From Parasporobacterium sp. (lineage in GTDB: Bacteria > Bacillota > Clostridia > Lachnospirales > Lachnospiraceae), in contig JABUTA010000002.1 of assembly GCA_021443845.1 (NCBI GenBank), positions 9,308 through 53,983 on the forward strand: a DNA stretch of 44,676 nucleotides, in the 5' to 3' direction. The translations under genes and the position numbers were made by a program. The notes beneath the pieces were generated by a model. It ran no database searches. It saw only the letters and a program-made list of their open reading frames with translations, and was not told the origin of the DNA. The first letter of the stretch is position 1. Each line of letters opens with the position of its first letter. Positions 19,739 through 29,011 of this stretch are shown here, piece by piece.

Positions 19739-20935
19739 TTATTTCTCCAGATATCTGATAAGTGCTTCTGCTGATGCACCTGCACCTCCGAGAGACTTCA
19801 TATCATCGCTGTATTCTTTAAGGGTTTCTTTATATTTTCTGTCATTAAGAAGTGTTTCTATTTTATTTCTGAGAGCTTCAGATGTCAGTTCTTCCTTTGA
19901 AAGGAATGCAAATCCCAGCCCTTTATCCTCGATCTGTCTTGCTGTGATTGCCTGCTCATCCATCTGTGGAACGGCGATCATGGGAACGCCGAAATAAATA
20001 GATTCACTTGTTCCGCCCATTCCCCCATGAGTAATAAAAACATCAGACTGGGAAAGAATATCCAGCTGGGGGACCATTTTGCCGATTTCAACATTGGCGG
20101 GGATATCTGTCAGAGCTTCAGGATCAACTGCACCCAGCGCAACAAAAACATTGATATCCATATCCCTGACAGCATCAAACAGTATCGGATAATAGCCCAG
20201 CCAGTTAAATACCGTACCAAGTGATGAGTAAAGAAGAGATTTTCCGTTATCCGGTGCCTTCCATGTTCCGAATGCCTTGCGTTCACCCATCTGGACACCG
20301 GTAAATACAAAGCTGTCATCAAATGTTTCAGCCTTGGGAACGAGCTTTTTCTGGACCATTACAATATTGAAATCTCCCCGTCCGTCAAAAATCTCCTTTA
20401 CTGTCATCATCCTGCAGCCGTATTTCTCCGCAAATCCTGCTGCAATGCCTGCAGCTGCCTGCACAAGAGGGTGTTCCGGGGATACTCCCGAAAAGCCTGC
20501 AGATACAGAATAATCATCATTGGAAGGATAGCTGGTGTAGAGCATGATATTCGGGACTTTCAGATGATCTGCCGCTATTGTTCCCGCTATACCTGCAAAA
20601 TCATGAACTATTGCATCAGGTCTGTCTTCTTCAAGCACTTGAAGGATATCTTCAATATATGCTCCTGCCTCATTCAGGAAGATGAAGGGAACTGTAGCTG
20701 CTACATTTTCGTCAGCACCCTCCTTTTTGTCTTCCTTATCATCATTATCCGGCTTTGGTCCTGCCATCCAGGATCTGCAGGCCACAAACTTCGCGCCTGT
20801 GGGCTCAACAATCTGCCTGAAGTCCTCTGTGCAGAAATATGTTACACGCATTCCCCGTTTAATGAGCTCCGTTACGAATGAAAGTGTCGGATTAACATGT
20901 CCGAATGCCCCAAGTGAAACAACTGCTATATGCAT
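19739..20935 (-). CDS. GT1/MGT-family UDP-dependent glycosyltransferase
   Basis: [36 protein letters not shown]-terminal donor motif [42 protein letters not shown]. Contains acidic/basic insert [15 protein letters not shown]. Confidence 0.9.
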   Translation of the reverse strand: MHIAVVSLGAFGHVNPTLSFVTELIKRGMRVTYFCTEDFRQIVEPTGAKFVACRSWMAGPKPDNDDKEDKKEGADENVAATVPFIFLNEAGAYIEDILQVLEEDRPDAIVHDFAGIAGTIAADHLKVPNIMLYTSYPSNDDYSVSAGFSGVSPEHPLVQAAAGIAAGFAEKYGCRMMTVKEIFDGRGDFNIVMVQKKLVPKAETFDDSFVFTGVQMGERKAFGTWKAPDNGKSLLYSSLGTVFNWLGYYPILFDAVRDMDINVFVALGAVDPEALTDIPANVEIGKMVPQLDILSQSDVFITHGGMGGTSESIYFGVPMIAVPQMDEQAITARQIEDKGLGFAFLSKEELTSEALRNKIETLLNDRKYKETLKEYSDDMKSLGGAGASAEALIRYLEK

Positions 20936-21118
20936 ACCTCTCCTCCTGATAAAAACTGCAATCCTGAAGCCGTAATATATGTAAACACATAATACATTAA
21001 AACTTCAAGTATATAAATAACCCTGTGTATTTAATCCGTTATTTTTTTCTTTCCCCGGAACAGCACCTGTGCAAAAGCCGGTAAAAAGCTCATATCAGTT
21101 ATAACATAAAAGGAGAAG

Positions 21119-21139
21119 GAACCATTTTCAATGATTCCC
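21119..21139 (-). terminator. Possible terminator separating HD-GYP gene from glycosyltransferase operon
   Basis: Minus strand GGAATCATT-gaa-AATGGTTCC then TTCTCCTTTT. Confidence 0.45.
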
Positions 21140-21150
21140 CCATTCTTATA

Positions 21151-23661
21151 TCAATATTCAATAACTTCTATACTGCCTGACTTCACTCCGTTCACAAAAA
21201 TATCAGCCAGCCACGGATCAAACTGGGTTCCTTTATTTCTTTCAATTTCCTCAAGCGCACTTTCAACACTCATACTGTATTTATATGACCGTTTTGAAAC
21301 CATGGCATCAAAAGCATCTGCAATAGACAGACATCTGGCGCCTATAGGAATATATTCTCCCTTTATTCTTCTCGGATATCCGGTTCCGTCATATTTTTCA
21401 TGATGTCCAAGAACCGCAGGAATCACATAATCCAGGTCCGGCAGATGACGTATCATTTCAATCGAACGTTCAACATGCTGTCTCATCACACTGAATTCCT
21501 CATCGGTAAGAATCCCCTCCTTGGACAATATAGCATCCGGAATGCCGATTTTTCCTATATCATGCAGAAGTCCGGCCTGCCTTACTACCTCTACCAGTTC
21601 CTCATTCAGACCGGCCAGCTGTGCAATCCTGACAGCATATTTTGATACGCATTGTGAGTGATTGAAGGTGTAATGGTCCTTGGCATCAATAGCTGCAGTA
21701 AGGGCATATATCGTTGAATAAAGTTCACTGATGTTATCCCCTTTATTTTCCTGCCGGTCATCCTTCATATTCACAGTGAATACCGCTATATCATTTTTTC
21801 CCTTCTGCTTGATTCTGAAAACAGCCATGTTGGCATATGAGATCAGCTGATTCATATTTGTAGCTGAGTAGGGATATGTGCAGATTCCGGCAGAAAATGT
21901 AAGGAATTTCTTTGTGGCTTCCGGACTTTTCTCAATTGTGTCAGCCAGAAGTTCCCTCACGTCTTCTGCAATTCTCACAGCCTGTGCACTGTCACACTGC
22001 GGAAGAAGTACGCCGAATTCCTTTCCGCTGTATCTGGCGGTAAGTCCTCTGGCACCGACTATAGTCCTTATCATTTCGGTAAACCCCTTAAGTATCCTGT
22101 CTCCTTCTGCCTCACCGTACAGTTCATTGTAAAGGCTGAAATCATCAAGATTAAACAGGATCAATGTTACAGGAGATTTCGTCTTATCATTAAGAGCCGC
22201 CTCAACAGCTCTGATAAGGGCTCGTCTGTTATATGCTCCTGTCAGAAGGTCACAGTTTGCCTCCCGCTTCATCTGGGCATATAACCGTGCGTTTTTGATC
22301 ACCATTGACGCAACCGAAGCAAGCGAACTGAGAAAACTGATATCTTCGTATGTAAAGTCTGATTTTCTGCCGCTCTTTCCTGAAAACACACTGACTCCCA
22401 TTACATGATCTCCATCCATGAATGGAAGGATATATCTGGCATTAACCGATTCAAACATCTTTTTCTCAGCTTCCCACATACCTCTGTATGCCGAAGACCG
22501 TTTGAAATCATCATAAAATACGCCCTCTCCTGTTTTTTTCAGTTTATCAATAACAGGATTATCAGCAGATATGGTCAACGATCTGTCAAGACTGCCTATT
22601 TCAGAAGTCCCTATATAACTGCGCTCACTTTCAGAAAACATCGCAATATGGATTGATTCAGCCGCAATCATATCTTTTGATACCTGATAGAATCTTGAAA
22701 GCACATCCTTCATTTCAAGTGAAGAATTAACTGCCACGGAAAACCTGCGGACTTCCTCATTCCTTCTTTCGCTTTCACGGATGAACAGCTTTCTCAGAAG
22801 GCTGTTAAGAAGTATGTATAATGCGACAGCAACAATTGAACATATAAGAGCTACAAGTACGGTGGGTTTTCTTATTACACCCCCGAATATATTGTCTACC
22901 AGTAATATCAGTTTATCCCCATAATGAGCAAAAAGAGCTGCAGTGGCTACAAGGGACAGAATAAACACTGCACCGGAGGATGCAACCTGCCCTACGGCAT
23001 AAATACGTTTTTTGCAGAATGCATAATAAATCAGGCACGCGTTGATCATACAGGCAAGTGTATCATTCGGAAAAGTATTCATTGCAGGAATCATATCCAG
23101 AAGGACTCCTGCAAGCATGATGAGCATTCCGACCAGCAGCGGCATAATGTACTTCCACTGCACCATGTCATCCATAATGCTGGCTCTGACCTCAAATACT
23201 ATACTTATGATAATTATTATTGAGAAAAGTATGGGAATTAATGACCATATATAAACATCATATTTGAAAATGTATTCTCCGTCTACATACTCCATGCGGG
23301 CATTTCCGACAAATACATTGAAAAAGTTCAGTATTACAAGGACGGTTGTTATGATGCCGTATATCAGCTTGATAAAACTGCCTTTGCGTTTTGTGTATGA
23401 TGTGGCCAGCAGATAGTACAGGTAAGGTACAAGAAACAGACCGGTCAGAGATATTTCCCACCAGAATTCAGTACCCGGACCAAGACCGAGGCGCATGCAC
23501 AGAGAGCCCGCACACCACAGGATAAAGGCCACGAGAAGAGCCATGAATGACTTTATTTCTTTAGACTTTTTTGCCGTTATCAGGGTGAATAACAGAAAGA
23601 TGTTGCAAAGAAGGGCAAATGTTGGCACAGAAGTGAAAAGTATCTCATTTACTGAGGACAA
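21151..23661 (-). CDS. Membrane sensor with GAF, degenerate GGDEF and HD-GYP domains (putative c-di-GMP phosphodiesterase)
   Basis: Multi-TM N-terminus (7TM-histidine-kinase-like), GAF-like region, GGDEF domain with SGKEF in place of GGDEF, HD-GYP motif LLHDIGKIGIPD...HHEKYDGTGYP. Likely start TTG 23661 given AGGAGG spacing; GTG at 23670 also possible. Confidence 0.88.
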   Translation of the reverse strand: MSSVNEILFTSVPTFALLCNIFLLFTLITAKKSKEIKSFMALLVAFILWCAGSLCMRLGLGPGTEFWWEISLTGLFLVPYLYYLLATSYTKRKGSFIKLIYGIITTVLVILNFFNVFVGNARMEYVDGEYIFKYDVYIWSLIPILFSIIIIISIVFEVRASIMDDMVQWKYIMPLLVGMLIMLAGVLLDMIPAMNTFPNDTLACMINACLIYYAFCKKRIYAVGQVASSGAVFILSLVATAALFAHYGDKLILLVDNIFGGVIRKPTVLVALICSIVAVALYILLNSLLRKLFIRESERRNEEVRRFSVAVNSSLEMKDVLSRFYQVSKDMIAAESIHIAMFSESERSYIGTSEIGSLDRSLTISADNPVIDKLKKTGEGVFYDDFKRSSAYRGMWEAEKKMFESVNARYILPFMDGDHVMGVSVFSGKSGRKSDFTYEDISFLSSLASVASMVIKNARLYAQMKREANCDLLTGAYNRRALIRAVEAALNDKTKSPVTLILFNLDDFSLYNELYGEAEGDRILKGFTEMIRTIVGARGLTARYSGKEFGVLLPQCDSAQAVRIAEDVRELLADTIEKSPEATKKFLTFSAGICTYPYSATNMNQLISYANMAVFRIKQKGKNDIAVFTVNMKDDRQENKGDNISELYSTIYALTAAIDAKDHYTFNHSQCVSKYAVRIAQLAGLNEELVEVVRQAGLLHDIGKIGIPDAILSKEGILTDEEFSVMRQHVERSIEMIRHLPDLDYVIPAVLGHHEKYDGTGYPRRIKGEYIPIGARCLSIADAFDAMVSKRSYKYSMSVESALEEIERNKGTQFDPWLADIFVNGVKSGSIEVIEY

Positions 23662-25285
23662 AACTCTCACCTCCTCTGCTGAATACTCCGCCTGCTGTAT
23701 TTCTGATATCTATGATATCAGAACCGGAGGGATTGATCCTTCTGATATTTCTGCCGATTTTCTCTTCGTAAGATCTGATGGTTCCTTCCGGAAGTATGGT
23801 TACCTCCAGCGGTTCTCTTCCCAGGAGTCTTTTAAGGTCGTTGAAATCATGGTCATAATGTCTGAAATAGGCACTCATGTGTTCTATCACAAGCTTTTCG
23901 GTAAGAAACAGGCTCTGTTCTGAGGATGAATCTATCTCAGCATACAGATGCATGAATGAGCATTTATTACCGTCATATTCCTTACACGCAAACCAGTCTC
24001 CTACAGGGAGACCCGACATCTGAATAACTCTGTCTATGCTTCTTCTGGTAATCCTCGTAAAACCTGCAATATCAATGACAGAAGGCACTCTGTCCACATA
24101 CTCAAACTGGGGAAGTTTAAGATGATCCTTATCGTTTCCGGTCCGCAGGCATCTGTATATGTCCCCGGGCCTGTAACGCATAAAAGCTCCGCCTTTGAAT
24201 ATTGTAAGAACAAGTTCATACTCTGTATTTGCACACACCTCATCCATGAGATACGTATTCGGCACATATGAGGGATCTTCTTCATTTCTGAGGACCTCTG
24301 ACACAGGTATAAATTCATAGAATGCTGTATCAGGGAAGAAAACAAGACCATCCCTGGACCATGTTTCTGTGGCAAGGCAGCAGGTTTCGGTTCCTCCATG
24401 GATTTCGAGAGGTTTCATCCCCCATGCCTCCTCGAGTTCATCCTTGAACATGGCTGTATCTGTACCCACCGCCACAAATCCTTTAAGTTTAAACAGGTCC
24501 TTCGGCTGGATTTCACGTTTATCGCGTTTTGACTGGTATTTTGCCTTTATGATCCTGTAAAGCATTCTGGGGCTCATACCTGCCAGTCCGGAAAGCCCGA
24601 ATCCTGAAGACTTTGTATATTCTCCGAAATTCTTTGTAATAGCATAAACTATGCTGCTCATACCGAAGAACTGATCAAGTCCTTTTTTTACAGCAAGTTT
24701 GAATCCGGCTTTCTGCTGCTGTGAAAAGCTCAGGGATTCTGCATCTTTTAATGATGGCATGAATCTGAAATCCATTTCACCTGCAACAAGTATCGGAAAA
24801 AGTCCGGTTGCATAAGGAAGCGGGGCCAGACCGTAAAATGCCTTTGCATCCGGTTCCACATTGAACTTGCCCTTTTCGGTTGATGTGGAAAGAATCATGG
24901 CGCTTATAACATTTCTGGTATATACATCCAGCATTTCCCTTGTATACGGGGCTGTCTTTACAGGTCTGCTTCCGCTTTCCCATGTTGTTTCAAGCCACAC
25001 AAGGGGTTTACCCGGAAGCATTTCCTCATGCCTGTTCAGAAGAACATTCTGATAATCTTCATATTTTGTAAGGGGTACCATTTTACGGAATTCTTCCACA
25101 TTTTCAGGTTTTGCATCCTTCATTATGGATTTTCCGAGTTCAGAAGCAGCAAAAATACTGATCTGCTCATCAAGCAGTCTGAACTGTATTTCCATGAATT
25201 CAGACAGCTCCAGATCAAGAAAGCCGCAATATTCATCCCATAGCCTGCCTTTCGGCATTGTTTTCAGCTTTTCCTTAAAAAGCAT
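23645..25285 (-). CDS. GH3 auxin-responsive-promoter family acyl-adenylating enzyme
   Basis: MPKTKYEDYQNVLLNRHEEM-like N-terminus (MVPLTKYEDY), TTWESGSRPVKTAPYT, GLSGLAGMSPRMLYRIIKAK, EIHGGTETCCLATETW, MRYRPGDIYRC. Confidence 0.8.
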   Translation of the reverse strand: MLFKEKLKTMPKGRLWDEYCGFLDLELSEFMEIQFRLLDEQISIFAASELGKSIMKDAKPENVEEFRKMVPLTKYEDYQNVLLNRHEEMLPGKPLVWLETTWESGSRPVKTAPYTREMLDVYTRNVISAMILSTSTEKGKFNVEPDAKAFYGLAPLPYATGLFPILVAGEMDFRFMPSLKDAESLSFSQQQKAGFKLAVKKGLDQFFGMSSIVYAITKNFGEYTKSSGFGLSGLAGMSPRMLYRIIKAKYQSKRDKREIQPKDLFKLKGFVAVGTDTAMFKDELEEAWGMKPLEIHGGTETCCLATETWSRDGLVFFPDTAFYEFIPVSEVLRNEEDPSYVPNTYLMDEVCANTEYELVLTIFKGGAFMRYRPGDIYRCLRTGNDKDHLKLPQFEYVDRVPSVIDIAGFTRITRRSIDRVIQMSGLPVGDWFACKEYDGNKCSFMHLYAEIDSSSEQSLFLTEKLVIEHMSAYFRHYDHDFNDLKRLLGREPLEVTILPEGTIRSYEEKIGRNIRRINPSGSDIIDIRNTAGGVFSRGGESFVLSK

Positions 25286-25292
25286 ACCCCTG

Positions 25293-25823
25293 TTATTTCC
25301 TTATCCGGAATCCAAGGAACGGAACTTTTTTCCTGTATTCCTCATATCCGTTTATATATATTCTGAACCAGTAAACATCCTGTACAATGATATATGCCGA
25401 ATTGAGTACCACTGTCAAAGCAGCACATACTACACCTTCAACAGTCCCTGCTGCCAGTGCAAGTGCCCCGCTTAATATGATGAAAGCATAAAATCCGGGA
25501 TGTCTGCACATGCCGTATATACCTTCTGTGTTTACTTCAGAAGAACCTTTATCAGCAGTATAATTGCCTTTTCCCGCAACAGCCAGCAGCTTCACGTACC
25601 AAACCACAGTTGCTGCGGCTATTAAAATCCCCGAAATAAACTGCACGTCAATTCCCCGGAATCCCCGGATTATTATCAGTACCCACATTGCAGTCAGAAG
25701 GGTAAGTCCCACTGCAAACCAGATATTATATCTACTTCCTGTCCGTAAGCTTCCGGCCCGGACGAATTCAAACAGGCTGAAGGCTGCAAAGGCTGCCAGC
25801 CCAAGACATATACTAATCAGCAT
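25293..25823 (-). CDS. Isoprenylcysteine carboxyl methyltransferase / PEMT-like membrane protein
   Basis: ~5 TM helices and GIYGMCRHPGFYAFIILSGALAL motif, C-terminal Y..GYEEYRKKVPFLGF. Confidence 0.75.
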   Translation of the reverse strand: MLISICLGLAAFAAFSLFEFVRAGSLRTGSRYNIWFAVGLTLLTAMWVLIIIRGFRGIDVQFISGILIAAATVVWYVKLLAVAGKGNYTADKGSSEVNTEGIYGMCRHPGFYAFIILSGALALAAGTVEGVVCAALTVVLNSAYIIVQDVYWFRIYINGYEEYRKKVPFLGFRIRK

Positions 25824-26670
25824 TTTTCTTCATGAATGCCGCCCCTACCGTTCCCGGGCCTGCAAATATGCCGATGACCGGACCTATATATTCTATGCGT
25901 ATTTCTGTTTCCGGGAACCGGGCAGCCAGCATATCTGCGAGACGAGCTGCTCTTTCAGGGCAATCCCCGTGAAATACCGTAATTTCGTATGAAGGATCCA
26001 GTTCTTCTCCCACCTTGTCAGCAACAGAATTCATTCCTTCACTCATGCTCCGGGCTATTCCGATGTCACTGACTACTCCTTCGTCAAATACCATCAGCGG
26101 TTTAATTCCCAGAAGATCTGCAGTAAGCATTTTCACGGTTCCTACCCTTCCGCCTTTTCTTGCATATTTCAGGGAATCCAGCACAAAATAAACGCCTATG
26201 CGTTTCTTCATTTTATCAAGCTCTGTGATGATTTCGGCAGCACTCAGCCCCTGTGCAGCCATTCTGGCTGCTTCACGGACCATTATGGCCATGCCGTGAG
26301 AGCATTGGGCTGTATCATAAATATATACCCTGCTGTTTCCTGCATTTCGCCGGAATAACTGCGAAGCTACTACGGCAGTTGAATAGCACCCCGACATTTT
26401 GGAAGTAATAAGAAGACACAGCACTTCTTCTGCCTCAGCAGATGCTTCTTTCATGGCCTTCAGCATGTCTCCCACAGGAAAATGGGAACTTGTTACCGAA
26501 GATGAATTTTTCATTTTCGCAAAAAATTCAGGGGGCATGATCTCAACCATGTTAAGGTATGTTTTATCTTCAAACACAACAAGATCACTGACCATCCTTG
26601 CGGACAGTCCGTGTATCTCTTCCATATTCATATCACAACCGGTGTGAGTAACAATGCTTACTTTTGTCAT
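25813..26670 (-). CDS. DegV family protein (fatty-acid-binding, FakB-like)
   Basis: SIVTHTGCDMN N-terminus, SSSVTSSHFPVGDML, LLITSKMSGCYSTAVVA, VLDSLKYARKGGRVGTVKMLTADLLGIKPLMVFDEG. Start at 26670 (AAGGAGTGTTT-ATG). Confidence 0.9.
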   Translation of the reverse strand: MTKVSIVTHTGCDMNMEEIHGLSARMVSDLVVFEDKTYLNMVEIMPPEFFAKMKNSSSVTSSHFPVGDMLKAMKEASAEAEEVLCLLITSKMSGCYSTAVVASQLFRRNAGNSRVYIYDTAQCSHGMAIMVREAARMAAQGLSAAEIITELDKMKKRIGVYFVLDSLKYARKGGRVGTVKMLTADLLGIKPLMVFDEGVVSDIGIARSMSEGMNSVADKVGEELDPSYEITVFHGDCPERAARLADMLAARFPETEIRIEYIGPVIGIFAGPGTVGAAFMKKNAD

Positions 26671-26726
26671 AAACACTCCTTATCAGGTCAAGCTATCATC
26701 ATTTTGCGCAAAAATCAACATGTTCC

Positions 26727-26770
26727 TTGCGTTTTTGTTGTTACAGTTTATAATGATACTGTAGCTGTAA
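26727..26770 (+). promoter_or_regulatory. Promoter of FakA-like gene with overlapping inverted repeats
   Basis: TTGCGT-16 bp-TATAAT; ACAGT..ACTGT and TTACAG..CTGTAA arms around the -10. Confidence 0.5.
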
Positions 26771-26797
26771 ACCAGTAAAAACGGAGAAAAACACTAT

Positions 26798-27742
26798 ATG
26801 TTGTTGACTGTAAAAGATATAACCACAGCATTTACTCTTTCGGCATATAATTTATCAGTGAAAGAAAAAATACTCAATTCTTTAAATTTTTTTCCTGTTG
26901 CTGATAAGGACACCGGTACAAACATGCTTATCTCTATGAAGATTGCCTGCGAGAACATGACAGACTGTCCCTGGCCTAAAGATTTTTTTGATAATATAGT
27001 TGACACATTCATCAACAAATCCCATGGCAACTCCGGCACCATACTTACCATGTTCTTTCTGGGAATGGCAGATGCACTCCCTGCAGGCAGGGACATTGAT
27101 GGATTTGAGCTTGCACATGCTTATATATCCGGAGCAAACAGTGCATACAACAGCATACCTGATATTGTTGAAGGCACTATTCTGACTCTCATGAAAAAAA
27201 CCTCTGATGCATGTATTTCCTTTATGTCGGAAACAGAAAATGATCCTTCTGCGATATGGGATCGCATCTGCCGTGAGGCATATTCCGTACTTCCTCTCAC
27301 AGCTTATCAAAATCCTTCTCTTAAAAATCTTCATGTTCCTGACTCAGGTGCAGCCGGATTCTGCATTATACTTGACAGCTTCAGAAGTGCATTCATGCAT
27401 AAAACCGATTCTTCAGTTTCGGCAGAACTTGAAGAACTGCTGCCTGGTGAAGAAATAAACAGCATCACTGATTTTAAAATAAACATTCCTTTCAGATACT
27501 GTTTTGAAATAGTTATCGGTCATAATATACTCAACAGTGATGAGGATACTCAGAAGATTGTATGCAGTCTGCGGAATTCTCTGGCTGATATGGGAGACTG
27601 TCTGATTATAGTTCCCCGCAGAAACAACATAAAAATCCATATACATACAAACGATACAGACGGAGTGATATGTATTGCCGGCAAATTCGGTAACATTCTC
27701 TCACACAAATCAGATGATATGCTGGCAGCAATACTTAATTGA
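26798..27742 (+). CDS. Compact DhaL-domain protein, FakA-like putative fatty acid kinase
   Basis: FFPVADKDTGTNMLISM (PVPDGDTGTNM-like), NKSHGNSGTILTMFF (GARGNSG-like), VPDSGAAGFCIILDSF (VDAGGxG-like), C-terminal FRYCFEIVIGHN...MGDCLIIVPRRNNIKIHIHTNDTDGVICIAGKFG. Confidence 0.8.
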   Translation: MLLTVKDITTAFTLSAYNLSVKEKILNSLNFFPVADKDTGTNMLISMKIACENMTDCPWPKDFFDNIVDTFINKSHGNSGTILTMFFLGMADALPAGRDIDGFELAHAYISGANSAYNSIPDIVEGTILTLMKKTSDACISFMSETENDPSAIWDRICREAYSVLPLTAYQNPSLKNLHVPDSGAAGFCIILDSFRSAFMHKTDSSVSAELEELLPGEEINSITDFKINIPFRYCFEIVIGHNILNSDEDTQKIVCSLRNSLADMGDCLIIVPRRNNIKIHIHTNDTDGVICIAGKFGNILSHKSDDMLAAILN

Positions 27743-28202
27743 AAATGTATCTCAGATGGGTATGTCCAGGATCAAGGTGCTCAAAACCCATTTTTATATA
27801 CAGCGGATAACCTGCTTCCGTAGCATTAAGTTCGATTGAATCCAGCTCATGTTCTTCTGCATATTCAAGAACATTCTTTACAAGCCGGCGTGCAATGCCT
27901 TTCCTTCGGTACTCAGGCATTGTATATACATTCAGAAAAGCTCCGCTGTGTCCGTGTATGAAATGAGGGTTTGCCGGCTTTTCCATAAGAAGAAGCTGTA
28001 CTGTCGAAATGATCCTTTCCCCGTCTTTTGCTATAAATGCTATAAGATCATTTCCCAGATGCCTTTCATAATAATCAGGAAGCTGAGCCCTTATCAGGTT
28101 CTCCTGTTCCTGAGTGATCTCACCCATATCATCCCCTATATAGGCAAATCTTAATTCAATAAGCTGCTGTATATCTTTTTTTTCTGCGATCAAATATTCC
28201 AT
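27735..28202 (-). CDS. GNAT family N-acetyltransferase
   Basis: SGAFLNVYTMPEYRRKGIARRLVKNVLEYAEEHELDSIELNATEAGYPLYIKMGFEHLD. Confidence 0.9.
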   Translation of the reverse strand: MEYLIAEKKDIQQLIELRFAYIGDDMGEITQEQENLIRAQLPDYYERHLGNDLIAFIAKDGERIISTVQLLLMEKPANPHFIHGHSGAFLNVYTMPEYRRKGIARRLVKNVLEYAEEHELDSIELNATEAGYPLYIKMGFEHLDPGHTHLRYIFN

Positions 28203-28231
28203 ATCCTGTCAATCCACCAAACTAATAATTT

Positions 28232-29011
28232 TTAATCTGCAGCATTCCACAGAAAGTCCATATAGATTCTGTTCTGTTCCCGCCAGGAAGACTCGCTGTG
28301 TATACCCCCCAGCTGACAGAATACCTTTGCAGCGGCACCCTGTGCTGTTATTTTTCTGGCAAATGATCTGTTTGCTCTTGATGTATAACTCTTTGTATCT
28401 TCATGTTCATGGTCATTCACACCTTTTGCTTCACGGGTTCCCCATGACAGGTATACCCTTGTATCAGGATCCACAGGATGCTCATTTATTTCCCTGTGTA
28501 CCTGAGGCATACAGAAACCGAAGGCACTGGAAATACATGCAGCTTTGGAAAATACATTGTTATAATGTACCACACCGTAGAATGCCATTAACCCTCCCAT
28601 GCTGGAGCCGGCAATTCCGGTACATGACCTGTCGGCATATGTTCTGAATTCTCTGTCGATTACTGGCTTGATGTCATTGATAATCCAGTCAAAGGTAATG
28701 TCACCCTTAGGTTCATCCGAAAACATCCCGTATCGTGCCTGATAGGGACTGTATTCTGTCAGTCTGTCATTCCCGTGATGTGAGCATTCCATACCGACTA
28801 TTATAAGCTGTTTGTTCCATTCATGCATGAATTCATTAAGCCCCCATGAGGTGCCGAATGTTGCATCTTCATCAAAAAAAAGGTTATGCCCGTCAAAATA
28901 ATACATGACCGGATACCTTTCATCCGTGTCATGATAATTATCCGGCAGATATATGTGGAGCCTTCTCGCTTCCTGTGCTGCCGGATACCAGAAATCCTGC
29001 TTTATTATCAT
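28232..29011 (-). CDS. Putative esterase (enterochelin-esterase/esterase D-like alpha/beta hydrolase)
   Basis: RRLHIYLPDNYHDTDERYPVMYYFDGHNLFFDE, nucleophile GIAGSSMGGLMAFYG, C-terminal GGIHSESSWREQ. Start at MIIKQDF (29011). Confidence 0.88.
   Translation of the reverse strand: MIIKQDFWYPAAQEARRLHIYLPDNYHDTDERYPVMYYFDGHNLFFDEDATFGTSWGLNEFMHEWNKQLIIVGMECSHHGNDRLTEYSPYQARYGMFSDEPKGDITFDWIINDIKPVIDREFRTYADRSCTGIAGSSMGGLMAFYGVVHYNNVFSKAACISSAFGFCMPQVHREINEHPVDPDTRVYLSWGTREAKGVNDHEHEDTKSYTSRANRSFARKITAQGAAAKVFCQLGGIHSESSWREQNRIYMDFLWNAAD

Noticed and set aside
23495-23923. Plus-strand 142-aa ORF over the GH3/HD-GYP junction, and other long plus-strand ORFs across 14381-25992
   Set aside because: Antisense shadows of well-supported minus-strand genes with RBSs and family motifs.
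24034-24399. Possible second gene or frameshift inside the GH3 gene (121-aa alternate-frame ORF)
   Set aside because: The main GH3 frame is uninterrupted from 25285 to 23645 with family motifs throughout; this is an alternate-frame open stretch.
27735-27742. 8-nt overlap of convergent FakA-like and GNAT stop ends as evidence of truncation
   Set aside because: Short convergent stop overlaps are common in compact genomes; not by itself evidence that the FakA-like gene is a fragment.
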